Under the pieces are notes generated by a model. That model did no database searches, had not been told where the DNA came from, and saw nothing but the letters and a program-made list of their open reading frames with translations. From Sorangium cellulosum So ce56 (GTDB lineage Bacteria; Myxococcota_A; Polyangia; Polyangiales; Polyangiaceae): 64,000 bases of DNA. Positions 44,455-57,700 of the stretch are shown here, piece by piece. The stretch covers positions 7,323,001-7,387,000 of the forward strand of contig NC_010162.1 of NCBI RefSeq assembly GCF_000067165.1, read 5' to 3'. The position numbers were made by a program, and so were the translations under genes. Positions within the stretch are counted from its first letter, which is position 1; each line of letters begins with the position of its first letter.

Positions 44455-45927
44455 CTAGAAGACGCCCTCGTACTTCTTGGACGAAGGAGGCGGTTGCGGG
44501 CTGCTGGTCGCCGCAGGAGCGCTGGCGACCGCTTTCGCCGTCGGTTTCACCCGCGGCGTCGTGAACGCGGGCGGCGCCGCGCCGGCCGGCTTCCCGGGGG
44601 ACGGAGCAGCCACGGACGCCGACGGCGTCACCGTGCCGGATGGCTCCGAAGCTGCGGAGGCCGCCATCGCCGGTGCAGCAGGTGGCGGAGGGTCGGGGGC
44701 GAACGTGGCCACCGAGGGGGGCGCCGGCGGAGCGGGCTCTTGGCTCTCTCGAGAATCCGGCTGCGCGCGAGGCGCCGCCGCCTCGACGCCCACTGGAGCA
44801 GATCCCCAGGCGAGCCATGCGCCTCCGGCCGCGAGCGCGACCGCTCCCAGCCCCGCGCTCAGGAGAAGGCCCACCTTGCCGGCCTTCGCTGGCGGCGATG
44901 GCTCGGTGATGTTCCCCCACGAGGAGCCTGTCGCAGCAGCGACCTGCGGCCTGCTCATGGGCAGCGCGGGCGCGGACTGGGACACCTGGCCAGACGCCGA
45001 GGGGCCGCCATGCGCCGCGATGCCCGGTTGCGAGGGGGCGAGCTGCCGGAGCGCGCTCGCGGCGGGGCCAGGCGCGGTCGACACGGCTTCCAGAGCTGCC
45101 ATCAGCTCCTCGATGCGCTGAAAGCGATGCTCCGGCCGCTTCTGCAGGCAGCGCGCCACGACAGCATCGAGCTCCGGCGGCATGCCCGGGCGAAGGTGGC
45201 TCGGCGGTGCAGCCTCGGTCTGGAGCACGCGGCCGACGACCTCTGTCAACGTGTCGGCGGGGAACGGCACGCTGCCCGTCACGAGCTCGTACAGCACCAC
45301 CCCCATCGCCCAGATATCGCTCCGCGCGTCCACCTGCTTGACGTGCATCATCTGCTCTGGCGACATGTAGAGCGGTGAGCCAAGCATCGAGCCCGTCCTC
45401 GTGAGGTCCATCCCGTCGGGCGTGGTCTGCTTCGAAATGCCGAAATCGAGCACCTTCACGCACGGCGAGCCGTTGGGACGGCGGGTCAGAAACAGGTTGG
45501 ATGGCTTCAGGTCGCGGTGCACGATCCCAAGCACGTGCGCCTCGGCGATCGCATCCGATGCCTGCAGCACGTAGGTCACGGCTTCGCGCAGCGGCAGCGG
45601 GCCGCGCTCCTGCACTACCTGCTTCAGGTCCATGCCGTCGAGAAACTCCATGATCATGTACGGAGCGCCGTTCTCGAGGCTGCCCACGTCATGGACCTTC
45701 GCGACGTGCTCGCCCTTGAGGCGAGCCGACGCACGCGCCTCGCGCAGGAAACGATTGATCGCGTCCGGTGTCCCCATCGCCTCGGGCAGCAGGAACTTGA
45801 TTGCAAAGAGCTCGCCGAGATCTACGTGGCGCACCGCGACGACGATCCCCATCCCCCCGCGCCCGAGGATGCGCTCCACGCGGTACTTGCCAAGGAGGAC
45901 TTTCCCCGGATGAATCATTGCGTCCAT
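44455..45927 (-). CDS. Membrane-anchored Ser/Thr protein kinase
   Basis: 490 residues. Hanks-type kinase domain at about 15-280: GRGGMGIVVAVRH, AIKFL lysine, HRDLKPSNLF catalytic loop, DFGISK, SPLYMSPEQ activation end. A single membrane helix follows at about 352-374 (KVGLLLSAGLGAVALAAGGAWLAW) and a Pro/Ala-rich extracytoplasmic tail that ends SKKYEGVF. This is the standard myxobacterial arrangement, in which the tail is thought to sense the periplasm. It is the first gene of a two-gene unit with the TPR/PEGA-like protein. All kinase motifs are intact, so it should be active. Confidence 0.95.
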   Translation of the reverse strand: MDAMIHPGKVLLGKYRVERILGRGGMGIVVAVRHVDLGELFAIKFLLPEAMGTPDAINRFLREARASARLKGEHVAKVHDVGSLENGAPYMIMEFLDGMDLKQVVQERGPLPLREAVTYVLQASDAIAEAHVLGIVHRDLKPSNLFLTRRPNGSPCVKVLDFGISKQTTPDGMDLTRTGSMLGSPLYMSPEQMMHVKQVDARSDIWAMGVVLYELVTGSVPFPADTLTEVVGRVLQTEAAPPSHLRPGMPPELDAVVARCLQKRPEHRFQRIEELMAALEAVSTAPGPAASALRQLAPSQPGIAAHGGPSASGQVSQSAPALPMSRPQVAAATGSSWGNITEPSPPAKAGKVGLLLSAGLGAVALAAGGAWLAWGSAPVGVEAAAPRAQPDSRESQEPAPPAPPSVATFAPDPPPPAAPAMAASAASEPSGTVTPSASVAAPSPGKPAGAAPPAFTTPRVKPTAKAVASAPAATSSPQPPPSSKKYEGVF

Positions 45928-46496
45928 GCTGAGCCGCTCCAGCGAGCGCCAGTGTACGCGGCTCGCAGGCGAAATTGTCCGTCGCTGTGTGGATCTTACC
46001 GAGGCGACCAGGGCGAGTCCACATGGGGTTTCCCGGCCAAGCGCGCCAATTCCATCGAGAGCGGAATAGACGACTCCTGTTCCACTGGTTCTTCTGCGAT
46101 GTGAATCGCGTCGTCTTCACGGCCTTCGCCTCGGGTGTGCCTCGGCGGTACCCGCGGACGGACCCGCGAGGGGCCTTGTCGACCGCGCCGTGGGTGCGTC
46201 TCTGGACGTGAAACGGTCGAGGTCTGGCGGCGTGGGGCTCCGCCCGATCGGTGATTCGAACCGCCGAAGGCGCAGGACCGCCACGCGACAGGCGCTCGCA
46301 TCATCGTCCTTCGGTCGCTCTCTCGGGCCGAGGCCGATGGGGTCCCGATCAGCGCGGCTCGCGGCTGACGCATCTCCATGCCTGTCAAGTTTTTTCGGCG
46401 GCGCGCTGGGCGGCCGAATTTGGCCCCCTCCGTCCCCTCCTTGTGATCCTATCGGAGACGCCGGTCGCGGGCTCCGCGTCCTGCCCGCGTCTGTCT
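45928..46496. other. Intergenic region between divergent genes
   Basis: 569 bases without a gene. A tRNA-like T-loop at about 46243-46255 was checked and rejected. I see no promoter that can be called, though both the kinase (minus) and YqiJ-like (plus) start here. Confidence 0.45.
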
Positions 46497-47390
46497 ATGG
46501 CCGAGGTGCTCGCCGCATCGCTCGCGTTCCCTGCCGTGATCTTCACGGTCGCCCTCGCGCTCGCGCTCATCTACTGGCTGTTCGTCCTCCTGGGCGCGGT
46601 CGACCTCGACCTGCTCGGCGGCGCCCACGGCGACGCGGCGCCCCCCCTCGGCGGGCTCGAAGGCGCCGCCAAGGGCGCCCTCGAAGGCGCTGCCAAGGGG
46701 GCCCTCGAAGGCGCTGCCAAGGGCGCCCTCGAAGGCGCTGCCAAGGGCTCGCTCGAAGGCGCTGCCACGGGCACGGCGGACGGGGCCGGCGGCGCGCAAG
46801 ACGCCGGCTCGCTCCTCGCCGCGCTCCAGCTCCACCGCGTGCCGGCGACCGTGACGCTCACGCTGATCGCGACGTTCGGCTGGTTCACGAGCGCCCTGTC
46901 GACGGTGCTCGTCGAGCCGCTCTGGCTCGGCTGGGGGCTGCCTCGCTGGGCGCTCGGCGTCGCGGTGCTCGCCGGCTCGCTCGTCGCGGCCGTGCTCTCG
47001 ACCTCGCTCGCGGTGCGGCCGCTCGGCCCGCTGTTCGTGACCCGGCACGGCCAGTCGAAGAAGGATCTCGTGGGCCGCGTGTGCGTCATCTCCACCGGGC
47101 GCGTCGACGAGCGCTTCGGCCAGGCGACGATCGACGAGGGCGGGGCGAGCCACATCCTCGACGTCCGGTGCGACACGCCCGGCGCGCTCCGCCGGGGGGA
47201 CCGCGCGCTGCTCGTGAGCTGGGACCCGGACCGAGAGATCTTCAGCGTCGAGCCGCTCGACGCCCTGCTCGGCCCTCCCCCTCCCCTGGCCGAGCGGGGG
47301 GCGTCCCGCGTGGAAGCACGCCCGGCCGGCGTCGAGGAGGACGACGCGCCCGCGGCGCGCGCAGCGGACGAGCGGCAGCACCGCGGCTGA
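46497..47390 (+). CDS. yqiJ: OB-NfeD-family membrane protein (YqiJ-like)
   Basis: 297 residues from the ATG at 46497. Three predicted membrane helices: about 14-33 (AVIFTVALALALIYWLFVLL), about 118-140 (VTLTLIATFGWFTSALSTVLV) and about 150-172. A cytoplasmic OB-fold at about 190-260 (GRVCVISTGRVDERFGQATIDEGGASHILDVRCDTPGALRRGDRALLVSWDPDREIFSVEPL) follows. A tract of 8-residue units (LEGAAKGA, 24-bp repeats at 46657-46773) lies in the cytoplasmic loop after the first helix. YqiJ-type proteins form operons with flotillin YqiK in E. coli; here the flotillin follows by 183 bp on the same strand. The role is membrane-domain organisation. Confidence 0.85.
   Translation: MAEVLAASLAFPAVIFTVALALALIYWLFVLLGAVDLDLLGGAHGDAAPPLGGLEGAAKGALEGAAKGALEGAAKGALEGAAKGSLEGAATGTADGAGGAQDAGSLLAALQLHRVPATVTLTLIATFGWFTSALSTVLVEPLWLGWGLPRWALGVAVLAGSLVAAVLSTSLAVRPLGPLFVTRHGQSKKDLVGRVCVISTGRVDERFGQATIDEGGASHILDVRCDTPGALRRGDRALLVSWDPDREIFSVEPLDALLGPPPPLAERGASRVEARPAGVEEDDAPAARAADERQHRG
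46657..46773 (+). repeat. 24-bp tandem repeat in the YqiJ-like gene
   Basis: Five units of the form CTCGAAGGCGCTGCCAAG plus GGCGCC are almost identical and in frame (LEGAAKGA repeats). They sit in a loop, so copy number could vary without breaking the protein. Confidence 0.85.
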
Positions 47391-47573
47391 ACGCCGGCGC
47401 GGGCGCCGCCGCTGAACGCCGCTGTCGGGCGGGCGGTTTCGTGTACCCTCATCCCCGAGGGGGCATCATTCGGCCCCCGACCCGGCTCTGAGCGGGCCTG
47501 GCCGTCCGACCCTCACCGACGTGAACGCGGGGGCCGGCGCCCTCCCCTCCACCGAAACGCGAAGGAGCTCCGC

Positions 47574-49787
47574 GTGCCCCCTGTGACCGTCCCCTTAATC
47601 ATCGTCCTCGTCGGCGTCCTCGCCTTCGTCGCCCTCGGGATGCTGGTGATGTACGCCAAGTTCTACCGCCAGGTGGATCAGGGCAAGGCGCTGATCATCA
47701 ACACGAGAGGCCAGGACCCCATCGTCACCTTCACCGGGACGCTGGTGCTGCCGATCATCCACCGCGCCGAGTACATGGATATCTCGGTCAAGACGATCGA
47801 GATCGACCGGCGCGGCAAGGAAGGCCTCATCTGCAAGGACAACATCCGCGCGGACATCAAGGTCACCTTCTTCGTGCAGGTGAACAAGACGCAGGACGAC
47901 GTGCGCACGGTCGCGCGGACCATCGGCTGCGTCCGCGCGTCGAACCCGGAGACGCTCGAGCAGCTCTTCGCCGCGAAGTTCTCCGAGGCGCTCAAGACGG
48001 TCGGCAAGCGCCTTAACTTCGAGGACCTCTACAAGGAGCGGCAGAAGTTCAAGGACGACATCATCGACGTCATCGGCAAGGACCTGAGCGGGTTCGTGCT
48101 GGCCGACGCGGCGATCGACTACCTGGAGCAGACGCCCATCGAGCTGCTCGACAAGGACAACATCATGGATGCCGAGGGCATCCGGAAGATCACCGAGCTC
48201 ACGGTCACGCAGAACGTGCTGACGAACGAGCTCCGCCAGAAGGAGCGGATGGAGATCGGCAGCCAGAACCTGAACTCCGACGAGGCCATCTTCCGCTTCG
48301 AGCAGCGCCGGGCCGAGGCCGAGGCGAAGAAGGCCAAGGAGATCGCGGTGGCGCAGGCGCGCGAGCAGAACGAGGCCGCGCGCATCGTGAGCGACGAGCG
48401 CAAGAAGACGGTGCTCCTCCAGGAGAAGAACGACGAGGAGGCCTTCGTCGCCCGCGAGGCGAAGGAGCGCGGCGTCTCGGTCGCCCAGAAGAACAAGGAG
48501 CGGGAGGTCGCGGTCGAGACCGAGCGCGTCGAGAAGGCGCGTCAGCTCGAGATCGTGAGCCGCGAGCGCGACGTGACGCTCCAGCAGATCGCGCGCGAGA
48601 AGGAGCTCGAGGTCCAGAGGAAGGACATCGCCGACGTGGTCCGGGCGAGGATCGCGGTCGAGAAGACGGTTGCCGAGGAGGAGGAGCGCATCAAGGACGT
48701 GCGCGCGGTGGCCGAGGCGACGCGCCTCAAGGACGTGACGCGCATCAACGCGGAGGCCGAGGCGCAGGAGCAGCTCGTCAAGCAGCTCAAGGGCGCGGAG
48801 GCGAGCGAGGAGGCGGCGAAGTTCCGGGCCCGGGAGAAGCTCATCATGGCCGACGCCGAGCTCGAGGCGAGCGACAAGGCCGCGCGCGCGAAGATCCGTC
48901 TCGCCGAGGGCCACCAGGCCGAGGCCGCGGCCGACGGGCTGGCGCGCATCCGGGTGAAGGAGGCCGACGCGCAGGCGATCGAGAAGCAGGGGTTCGCCGA
49001 GGCGCGCGTGGCGCTTGAGAAGATGAACGCCGCCGCCGCCGGCGAGGAGAAGCAGGGCCTCGCGCGGGTGATGGTCAAGGAGGCCGAGGCGATGGCGATC
49101 GAGAAGCAGGGGCGCGCCGAGGCGACGGTCGCGAAGGAGCGGCTGCTCGCCGAGGCGGCGGGCATCGAGCAGAAGGGGCTCGCGGCCGCGCGGACGCGCG
49201 AGGCCGAGGCGCTCGCCCTGGAGAAGACGGGCCTCGCCGAGGCGACCGCGATCAAGCAGCGGCTCCTGGCCGAGGCGGCCGGCACGGCGGAGAAGGCGGC
49301 GGCGATGAAGGCGCTCGACGGGGTCGGGCGCGAGCACGAGGAGTTCCGCCTCCGGCTCGAGAAGGAGCGGGCGGTGGAGCTCGAGTCGCTGCGCATCCGG
49401 GCCGAGATCGCCAAGGCGCAGGCCGAGATCCTGCACGGGGCGTTCGAGCACGCGAAGATCAACATCGTCGGCGGCGACGGGGCGTTCTTCGATCGCTTCG
49501 TCAAGGCGGTCACCCTGGGCCAGTCGGTCGACGGGCTTGTCGACCAGAGCGCGACGGTGCGCGCCCTGGCCGGCGACTACCTGAACGGCAACGCGAGCGT
49601 CACGGAGGACCTGAAGCAGCTCGTCGCGCCCGGGGCAAAGCCCTCGGACGGCACGCTGTCGGGGCTCCTGACGTCGCTCTTGCCGAGCGCCGACGCCGAC
49701 GGGAAGAAGAAGATCGAGGCGCTGGCCCAGAAGGCGCGTGAGCTCGGCATCGACGAGCTCGTCAAGGCGCGCGGCCCGCGCGCTTAG
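47574..49787 (+). CDS. yqiK: Flotillin-family protein (YqiK-like)
   Basis: 737 residues from the GTG at 47574, with GAAGGAG ahead of it. A membrane helix occupies residues 5-28 (VPLIIVLVGVLAFVALGMLVMY). An SPFH/Band-7 domain follows at about 30-210 (YRQVDQGKALIINTRGQDPIVTFTGTLVLPIIHRAEYMDISVKTIEIDRRGKEGLICKDNIRADIKVTFFVQV). A long coiled coil of Glu/Ala/Lys heptads lies at about 220-600, with three KQG(R/F)AEA-type repeats near 460-560. A C-terminal globular tail follows (FDRFVKAVTLGQSVDGLVDQS). Flotillins form ring-like cages on the inner membrane. Strong family match; YqiJ partner upstream. Confidence 0.95.
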   Translation: MPPVTVPLIIVLVGVLAFVALGMLVMYAKFYRQVDQGKALIINTRGQDPIVTFTGTLVLPIIHRAEYMDISVKTIEIDRRGKEGLICKDNIRADIKVTFFVQVNKTQDDVRTVARTIGCVRASNPETLEQLFAAKFSEALKTVGKRLNFEDLYKERQKFKDDIIDVIGKDLSGFVLADAAIDYLEQTPIELLDKDNIMDAEGIRKITELTVTQNVLTNELRQKERMEIGSQNLNSDEAIFRFEQRRAEAEAKKAKEIAVAQAREQNEAARIVSDERKKTVLLQEKNDEEAFVAREAKERGVSVAQKNKEREVAVETERVEKARQLEIVSRERDVTLQQIAREKELEVQRKDIADVVRARIAVEKTVAEEEERIKDVRAVAEATRLKDVTRINAEAEAQEQLVKQLKGAEASEEAAKFRAREKLIMADAELEASDKAARAKIRLAEGHQAEAAADGLARIRVKEADAQAIEKQGFAEARVALEKMNAAAAGEEKQGLARVMVKEAEAMAIEKQGRAEATVAKERLLAEAAGIEQKGLAAARTREAEALALEKTGLAEATAIKQRLLAEAAGTAEKAAAMKALDGVGREHEEFRLRLEKERAVELESLRIRAEIAKAQAEILHGAFEHAKINIVGGDGAFFDRFVKAVTLGQSVDGLVDQSATVRALAGDYLNGNASVTEDLKQLVAPGAKPSDGTLSGLLTSLLPSADADGKKKIEALAQKARELGIDELVKARGPRA

Positions 49788-49881
49788 CGGCGCTCCCGCT
49801 TCGGATACGGTGCGGGGGGAGAGAGATGATCGGCAGTCGTCGACCGCTACCGACCTCCCACACCCATCAAGACACGGATCG

Positions 49882-51273
49882 CTACTGCTTCCTCGTCACG
49901 TGGATCACGGCGGCGAGGCACATCTCGTCGAGCGTGCTCTCGCCGAGGTGCACGTCCACCGGGGCGGGGAGGTGCTGCTCCTTGAGCGCCTTCGCGAGGA
50001 ATGGATTGCCGTTCGAGTTGTCGTACGTGCAGCGCATCGTCAGCAGATCGCCGCCGCGGAGGCGCGGGAGCTGCTCGATGGGAGCGTCGTAGTAGAACCC
50101 GCGCTGCCACGAGAAGTCCCACCTCGGCGTCTGTACCAGGCACTGCTCCGCAGGCGCGTCGGCGGCGCCCTCCTCGCGCGCGAGGGTGACCTTCATGTCC
50201 GTGCCGACATAGTGCATGTGCGTCCCGGCGCCGTAGAGGTACGTCTCCGAGAGAGACACCGCGGCGGGCAGCCTGAACTGCATGGTCTCGACATGATCCT
50301 TCTCTCCGGCGGGGATCAGGAACTCCACGCCATCCGCGTCGTTCGGCCCGGGGAGGAGGCCGCGCCCCTCCGCGAAGGGAGACTCGAAGTTGCCGATCAG
50401 CGCGATGCCCATGAGCCACTCCGGCACGCCCTGGGTGAAGCGCAGCTGGAGGCGCGTCGCGTCGGGCTCGGCGGTCGTCCCGGCCGGGTGATAGTGGACC
50501 TGCATCACCAGCCGCGCCCCCGCCGGGAGCTCGGCGCCGATGTTCGGTTCGAGCTCGATGGGGACGCCCCCCGGCGCCCACGCGGCGACGAGCTCACCCG
50601 AGAACCCGGGGCCGCCAAAGCAGTCGTATCCGCCGTGCTCATCCACGAGCGCGTCGGTCGCGCCATCCCTGTCGATGAACACGAGCGCGTGGTGCACGAC
50701 CTTGCTGTTGCCCGGCATGAGGTGCACACCGTTGATGTACCGCGCCTCCGTGAGCCCAGGATCCATCACGAAACACCGGAACTGGTCGGCATCGCCGCTC
50801 GCGACGAACGGCTCCTTCGGCGCGACCTCCAGCTCGACGCCGGGCAGCCCCGGCGCCTCGGCCACGAACGGGGGCGGCGCGTCCGCCGGATCCCCCTCGG
50901 GAGCGCCCGAGGCCGCCCACGCCTCGAGGACCGCTATCTCCTCCTCCTTCAACCGGAGATCGTCCTTCCAGCCGTGAGGAGGCTGGCACTCGTCCGTCTC
51001 CATCGCACCCCACGGCGGCATCGTGCGCTCCCGCGCCGAGCGCGCGAGCAGGCTGGCCACGCCGCGCGCGGAGTCGTACGCCGTCAGGCTGAACGGGGCG
51101 ATGTTGCCGGGAGAATGGCAGCTCATGCAGTGCTTCTGCAGCAGCGGCTCGACGTCTCGATGGAACGTCGGAGACGCCGCCGTGGCGCCCGGCGCTCCCT
51201 CGCCGGAGCACCCGAGGAGGAACCCCGGAACGAGCGCAAGCAATGTGAGCGCGCCGGATGTCGACTTTCGCAT
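49882..51273 (-). CDS. Copper monooxygenase-like lipoprotein with c-type heme motif
   Basis: 463 residues with lipobox Cys22 (GFLLGC). A c-type heme motif C49-M-S-C52-H53 sits in the N-terminal part, where a cytochrome-like fold (LQKHCMSCHSPGNIAPFSL) and the distal MPPWGAM segment are visible. From about residue 150 the sequence fits the PHM/DBH type of ascorbate-dependent copper monooxygenase fold: histidine clusters HHALVFID, VMQVHYHPAGT and AGTHMHYVGTDM. The expected reaction is hydroxylation or electron transfer in the periplasm or on the surface, with heme to copper relay. Cytochrome plus copper monooxygenase fusions are common in Myxococcota. Substrate unknown. Confidence 0.85.
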   Translation of the reverse strand: MRKSTSGALTLLALVPGFLLGCSGEGAPGATAASPTFHRDVEPLLQKHCMSCHSPGNIAPFSLTAYDSARGVASLLARSARERTMPPWGAMETDECQPPHGWKDDLRLKEEEIAVLEAWAASGAPEGDPADAPPPFVAEAPGLPGVELEVAPKEPFVASGDADQFRCFVMDPGLTEARYINGVHLMPGNSKVVHHALVFIDRDGATDALVDEHGGYDCFGGPGFSGELVAAWAPGGVPIELEPNIGAELPAGARLVMQVHYHPAGTTAEPDATRLQLRFTQGVPEWLMGIALIGNFESPFAEGRGLLPGPNDADGVEFLIPAGEKDHVETMQFRLPAAVSLSETYLYGAGTHMHYVGTDMKVTLAREEGAADAPAEQCLVQTPRWDFSWQRGFYYDAPIEQLPRLRGGDLLTMRCTYDNSNGNPFLAKALKEQHLPAPVDVHLGESTLDEMCLAAVIHVTRKQ

Positions 51274-51385
51274 GGTACCCCTCTTCGATGGCCCGCGTGT
51301 TCACGTGTCCTGAGCCGCCGAGACGGCAGCGCGGCGGCCCCAGGCGAGCCGCCGCGCTCCCGTCGCCGTCAGGGCTCGCGCGGGA

Positions 51386-54322
<2,937 letters not shown>

Positions 54323-54736
54323 CCCAACTTGCTTCAGAAGGTCGTCACGCTGTCCAAGCCACGCCTCGAGGCGCCTCGAGCGACGAGGTGCGCCGCTGGA
54401 GGCGGAGTGAGCGCGCGTCGCACAGACGCACGCTCGCATCGACATGTAGGTCGCCCTCGTTCCCGCCCATCGCAACGCAGCGTCCCGCGTGGAGCAAGCG
54501 GATTTCAAGGTATAGCGGGTTCCCGACGCGCCGCCCGCCGGGACGCGACGGAATCCCCCTGCGGCGCTCGGGCTTGACATCCTTGGACAACCCGCGCTGA
54601 CGCGGCCCACGCCGCCGCGCGGTCGCCATCTCGCCCCCCGGACGCGGCGAACGGCTGTAACCTGGCCGCGGGCAGGCCGAGGCCCGCGCGGATTCGACGC
54701 GGGGGCGGGCCCTTCGGCTGACCACACGGAGCATGC
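54323..54736. other. Intergenic region between divergent genes
   Basis: 414 bases, no gene. It contains the start regions of both the DUF4215 gene (minus) and the ATPase gene (plus, GGAG at 54728). No clear sigma-factor boxes. Confidence 0.45.
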
Positions 54737-57700
54737 ATGGTGTCGACAGGGGCCTTGGACGGCGCGGCCCGAGCGGCGGGGGCGTCCCCGCCGCAGGCGG
54801 CGGAGCCGCTGGATGGGGGCAATTACGAGGTCATCCGGCGGCGGCTCGTCGAGCGCGCCGAGGAGCTCGCCCGCCGCGCCGAGGCGCTCAACGCGCGGCG
54901 CAAAGAGGTGTTCGGCGGCACGGACCTCGCGCTCCTCGAGAACGCCCGCGTCAGGACCGAGAACAACTGCGTGCCGCGCGACATCGTGAGCATCCGGGGC
55001 AAGCTGCTCGTCGGCTACCTCGTGTTCATGGGGCTGAAGGAGGTCAACGTCGGCGACGTCTTCAGCCTCCACCGCTTCGCGAAGGACGGCGGCGCGTTCG
55101 ACCTGTCCCACGTGCCGCTCGACGAGGGCGACGCGTTCCTCGGCGACCCCAACTTCGTCAAGGAGTTCAAGGACCTCCACCGCTACGTCAAGGAGCCCCG
55201 GCTGCTCCAGCTGCGGCGCAGCGGCGACACGCGGCTGCTCGCCATCTTCCAGGTCGGCGCGACCGAGCGCGACACCAAGGTGTTCCGGTGGAGCATCGAC
55301 GCGACCGGGCGCATCCGGTACCTCGACGCGCGCGGCGACGAGGACAACGTCCGGCCGCGCGCCCACGACTTCGCCTGGACCCAGGCCACGCGCGACGACC
55401 ACGTGCAGGGCAAGCACCCGCACGTCGCGATCCTCGGCGAGATCTTCGTCGAGACGGTCGGCGGCGATCTCACGGTCAAGGTCGAGAACAACACGACCAC
55501 CGGGCTCGGCATCTACCGCGAGCCGGTCGACGACGCGGGCCAGGCGCTCGACGACGCCGACATCCAGTACGCCCGGCTCGGGCCGCTCATCCTGCTCAAG
55601 ATCAAGCCGTTCCGGGAGCCCTCGTACCGCTACCTCGTCTACAACGGCCGCACCCGGAAGGTCACGCGCATCGACGCGATCGGCCTCGCCTGCCTGAGCC
55701 TCCCCGAGGACCAGGGCATCGTCTTCCCGAACGGCTACTACCTCATCACCGGCGAGACGAAGCGCTTCGAGGGCAGCACCGAGAGCCTCGTCTTCGAGCG
55801 GGTCATCCGCTCTCCGAACGGGGAAGACGTGCTCTACGTGTTCCACCAGGTCGTGGAGGGGCGGTACGTGCTCTTCCCGTACAACCTGATCCGCAAGGAG
55901 ATCGCGACGCCGATCCAGTGCCACGGGTACAGCCTCTTCGACGACGGCAAGATGGTGATCTTCCGGGCGTCGAGCGACGAGGCGACCCGCGTCCACCCGA
56001 TGCAGATCTGGCAGACGCCGTTCATGACCGCGGAGTTCGCGGCGTCTGCGCCGACCGACGGCTCGTACCTCGCGAAGGTGGGCAACGCCGACCTCGTCCG
56101 GGGGATCTCCGACGCGCTCAGCATGCGGCGCGCGGCGCTGGACGGGTCGCCGACCCGGCAGACGTACGAGGATCTCATCAGGACCGCCGAGCGGATGGCC
56201 GACGCCTACTACTGGCTCGGCCACGCCGAGGCGGGCGATCTCCTGTCCGTCGTGAACGAGCTCCGGGGCGTCTCCGAGAGCATCGTCGACGAGTTCGAGA
56301 AGGTCGAGGGCATCAAGGCGCGCGCCGCGGCCGCGCTCGCCGAGGCCGAGGCGGCGCAGCGGCAGCTGCTCTCCGGGGTGCGGCCCGAGGACGCGGCGAG
56401 CGTCGACGCGTTCCTGAAGGCCCTGACCTCGCTGCGGCGGCAGCGGGGGCACCTCATCACGCTCCGCGAGCTCAAGTACATGGACCTCGGCCGCGTCGAC
56501 GCGCTCGAGGCCGAGATCGTCGCGCGCGCCGACGAGGTGAGCCAGGCGTGCGTGACGTTCCTCCTCGGCGAGCAGGCGTTCCGCCCGCTCTGCGACCGGC
56601 TCGCGGGCCTCATCGCGAAGATCGAGGCCGTCGCGAAGTCGCCCGAGCTCGCGCCGTTCGCCGCGGATCTCGACGCCGTGAACGAGGGGCTCTCGGTCCT
56701 CGCCGAGATCGTGGCGAGCCTCAAGGTCGACGACCCCACGGCGCGGACCCGGATCCTGGAGGGGATCAGCGAGGTCTACGCGCAGCTGAACCGCGCGCGC
56801 GCGACGCTGAGCGCCCGCGGCAAGGACCTGCGGGGCGCGGAGGGGCGCGCCGAGTTCGGCGCGCAGTTCAAGGTGTTCGGCCAGAGCGTGTCGAGCGCGA
56901 TCGCGGTGTGCGACACGCCCGAGCGCTGCGACGCCGAGCTGTCGAAGCTGCTCGTCCAGCTCGAGGAGCTCGAGGGGAAGTTCGGCGAGTTCGACGAGTT
57001 CCTGGGCGAGCTCGCGGCCAAGCGCGAGGAGGTGAACGACGCGATCGCGGCGCGTCGACAGGCGCTGCTCGACGAGCGGCAGCGGCGCGTCTCGAACCTC
57101 GTCGCCGCGGCGGACCGGATCGTCCAGGGGGTGGCGCGGCGGGCGCGCACCTTCGCGGGCGTGGACGAGCTCAACACGTACTTCGCGTCCGACGCCATGG
57201 TCGCGAAGCTCCGCGATCTCGCGGCCGATCTCCACGCGCTCGGCGACAGCGTGAAGGGGGACGAGGTCGAGGCGCGGCTCAAGTCGGCGCGGCAGGACGC
57301 GCTCCGGGCGCTGCGCGACCGCGAGGACCTGTTCGAGGGCGGCGGCGACGTCATCAAGCTGGGCCGCCACCGCTTCAACGTGAGCACGCAGGCCCTGGAG
57401 CTCACGCTGGTCCCGCGCGGCGAGGGGCTCGCGCTGCACCTCACCGGGACCGACTTCTTCGAGCCGATCGAGGACCCGGCGCTCGAGAGCGCGCGCGATC
57501 TCTGGGGCCAGGAGCTCGCGAGCGAGACCCCCGAGGTCTACCGGGGCGAGTTCCTCGCGGGCTCGATGCTCGCGGACGCGGAGGCCGGGCGGGGCGGGCT
57601 CTCGATCGAGCGGCTGCGCGAGGCGTCGCTCGGCCCGGGCGGGCTGCTCGGCGCGGTGCGCGCGTACGCGGAGGGCCGGCACGACGAGGGCTACGAGCGC

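Noticed and set aside
46235..46300. tRNA-like T-loop GGTGATTCGAACC
   Set aside because: The loop resembles a T-arm on the minus strand, but the 5-bp T-stem does not pair and no acceptor or anticodon arm can be built.
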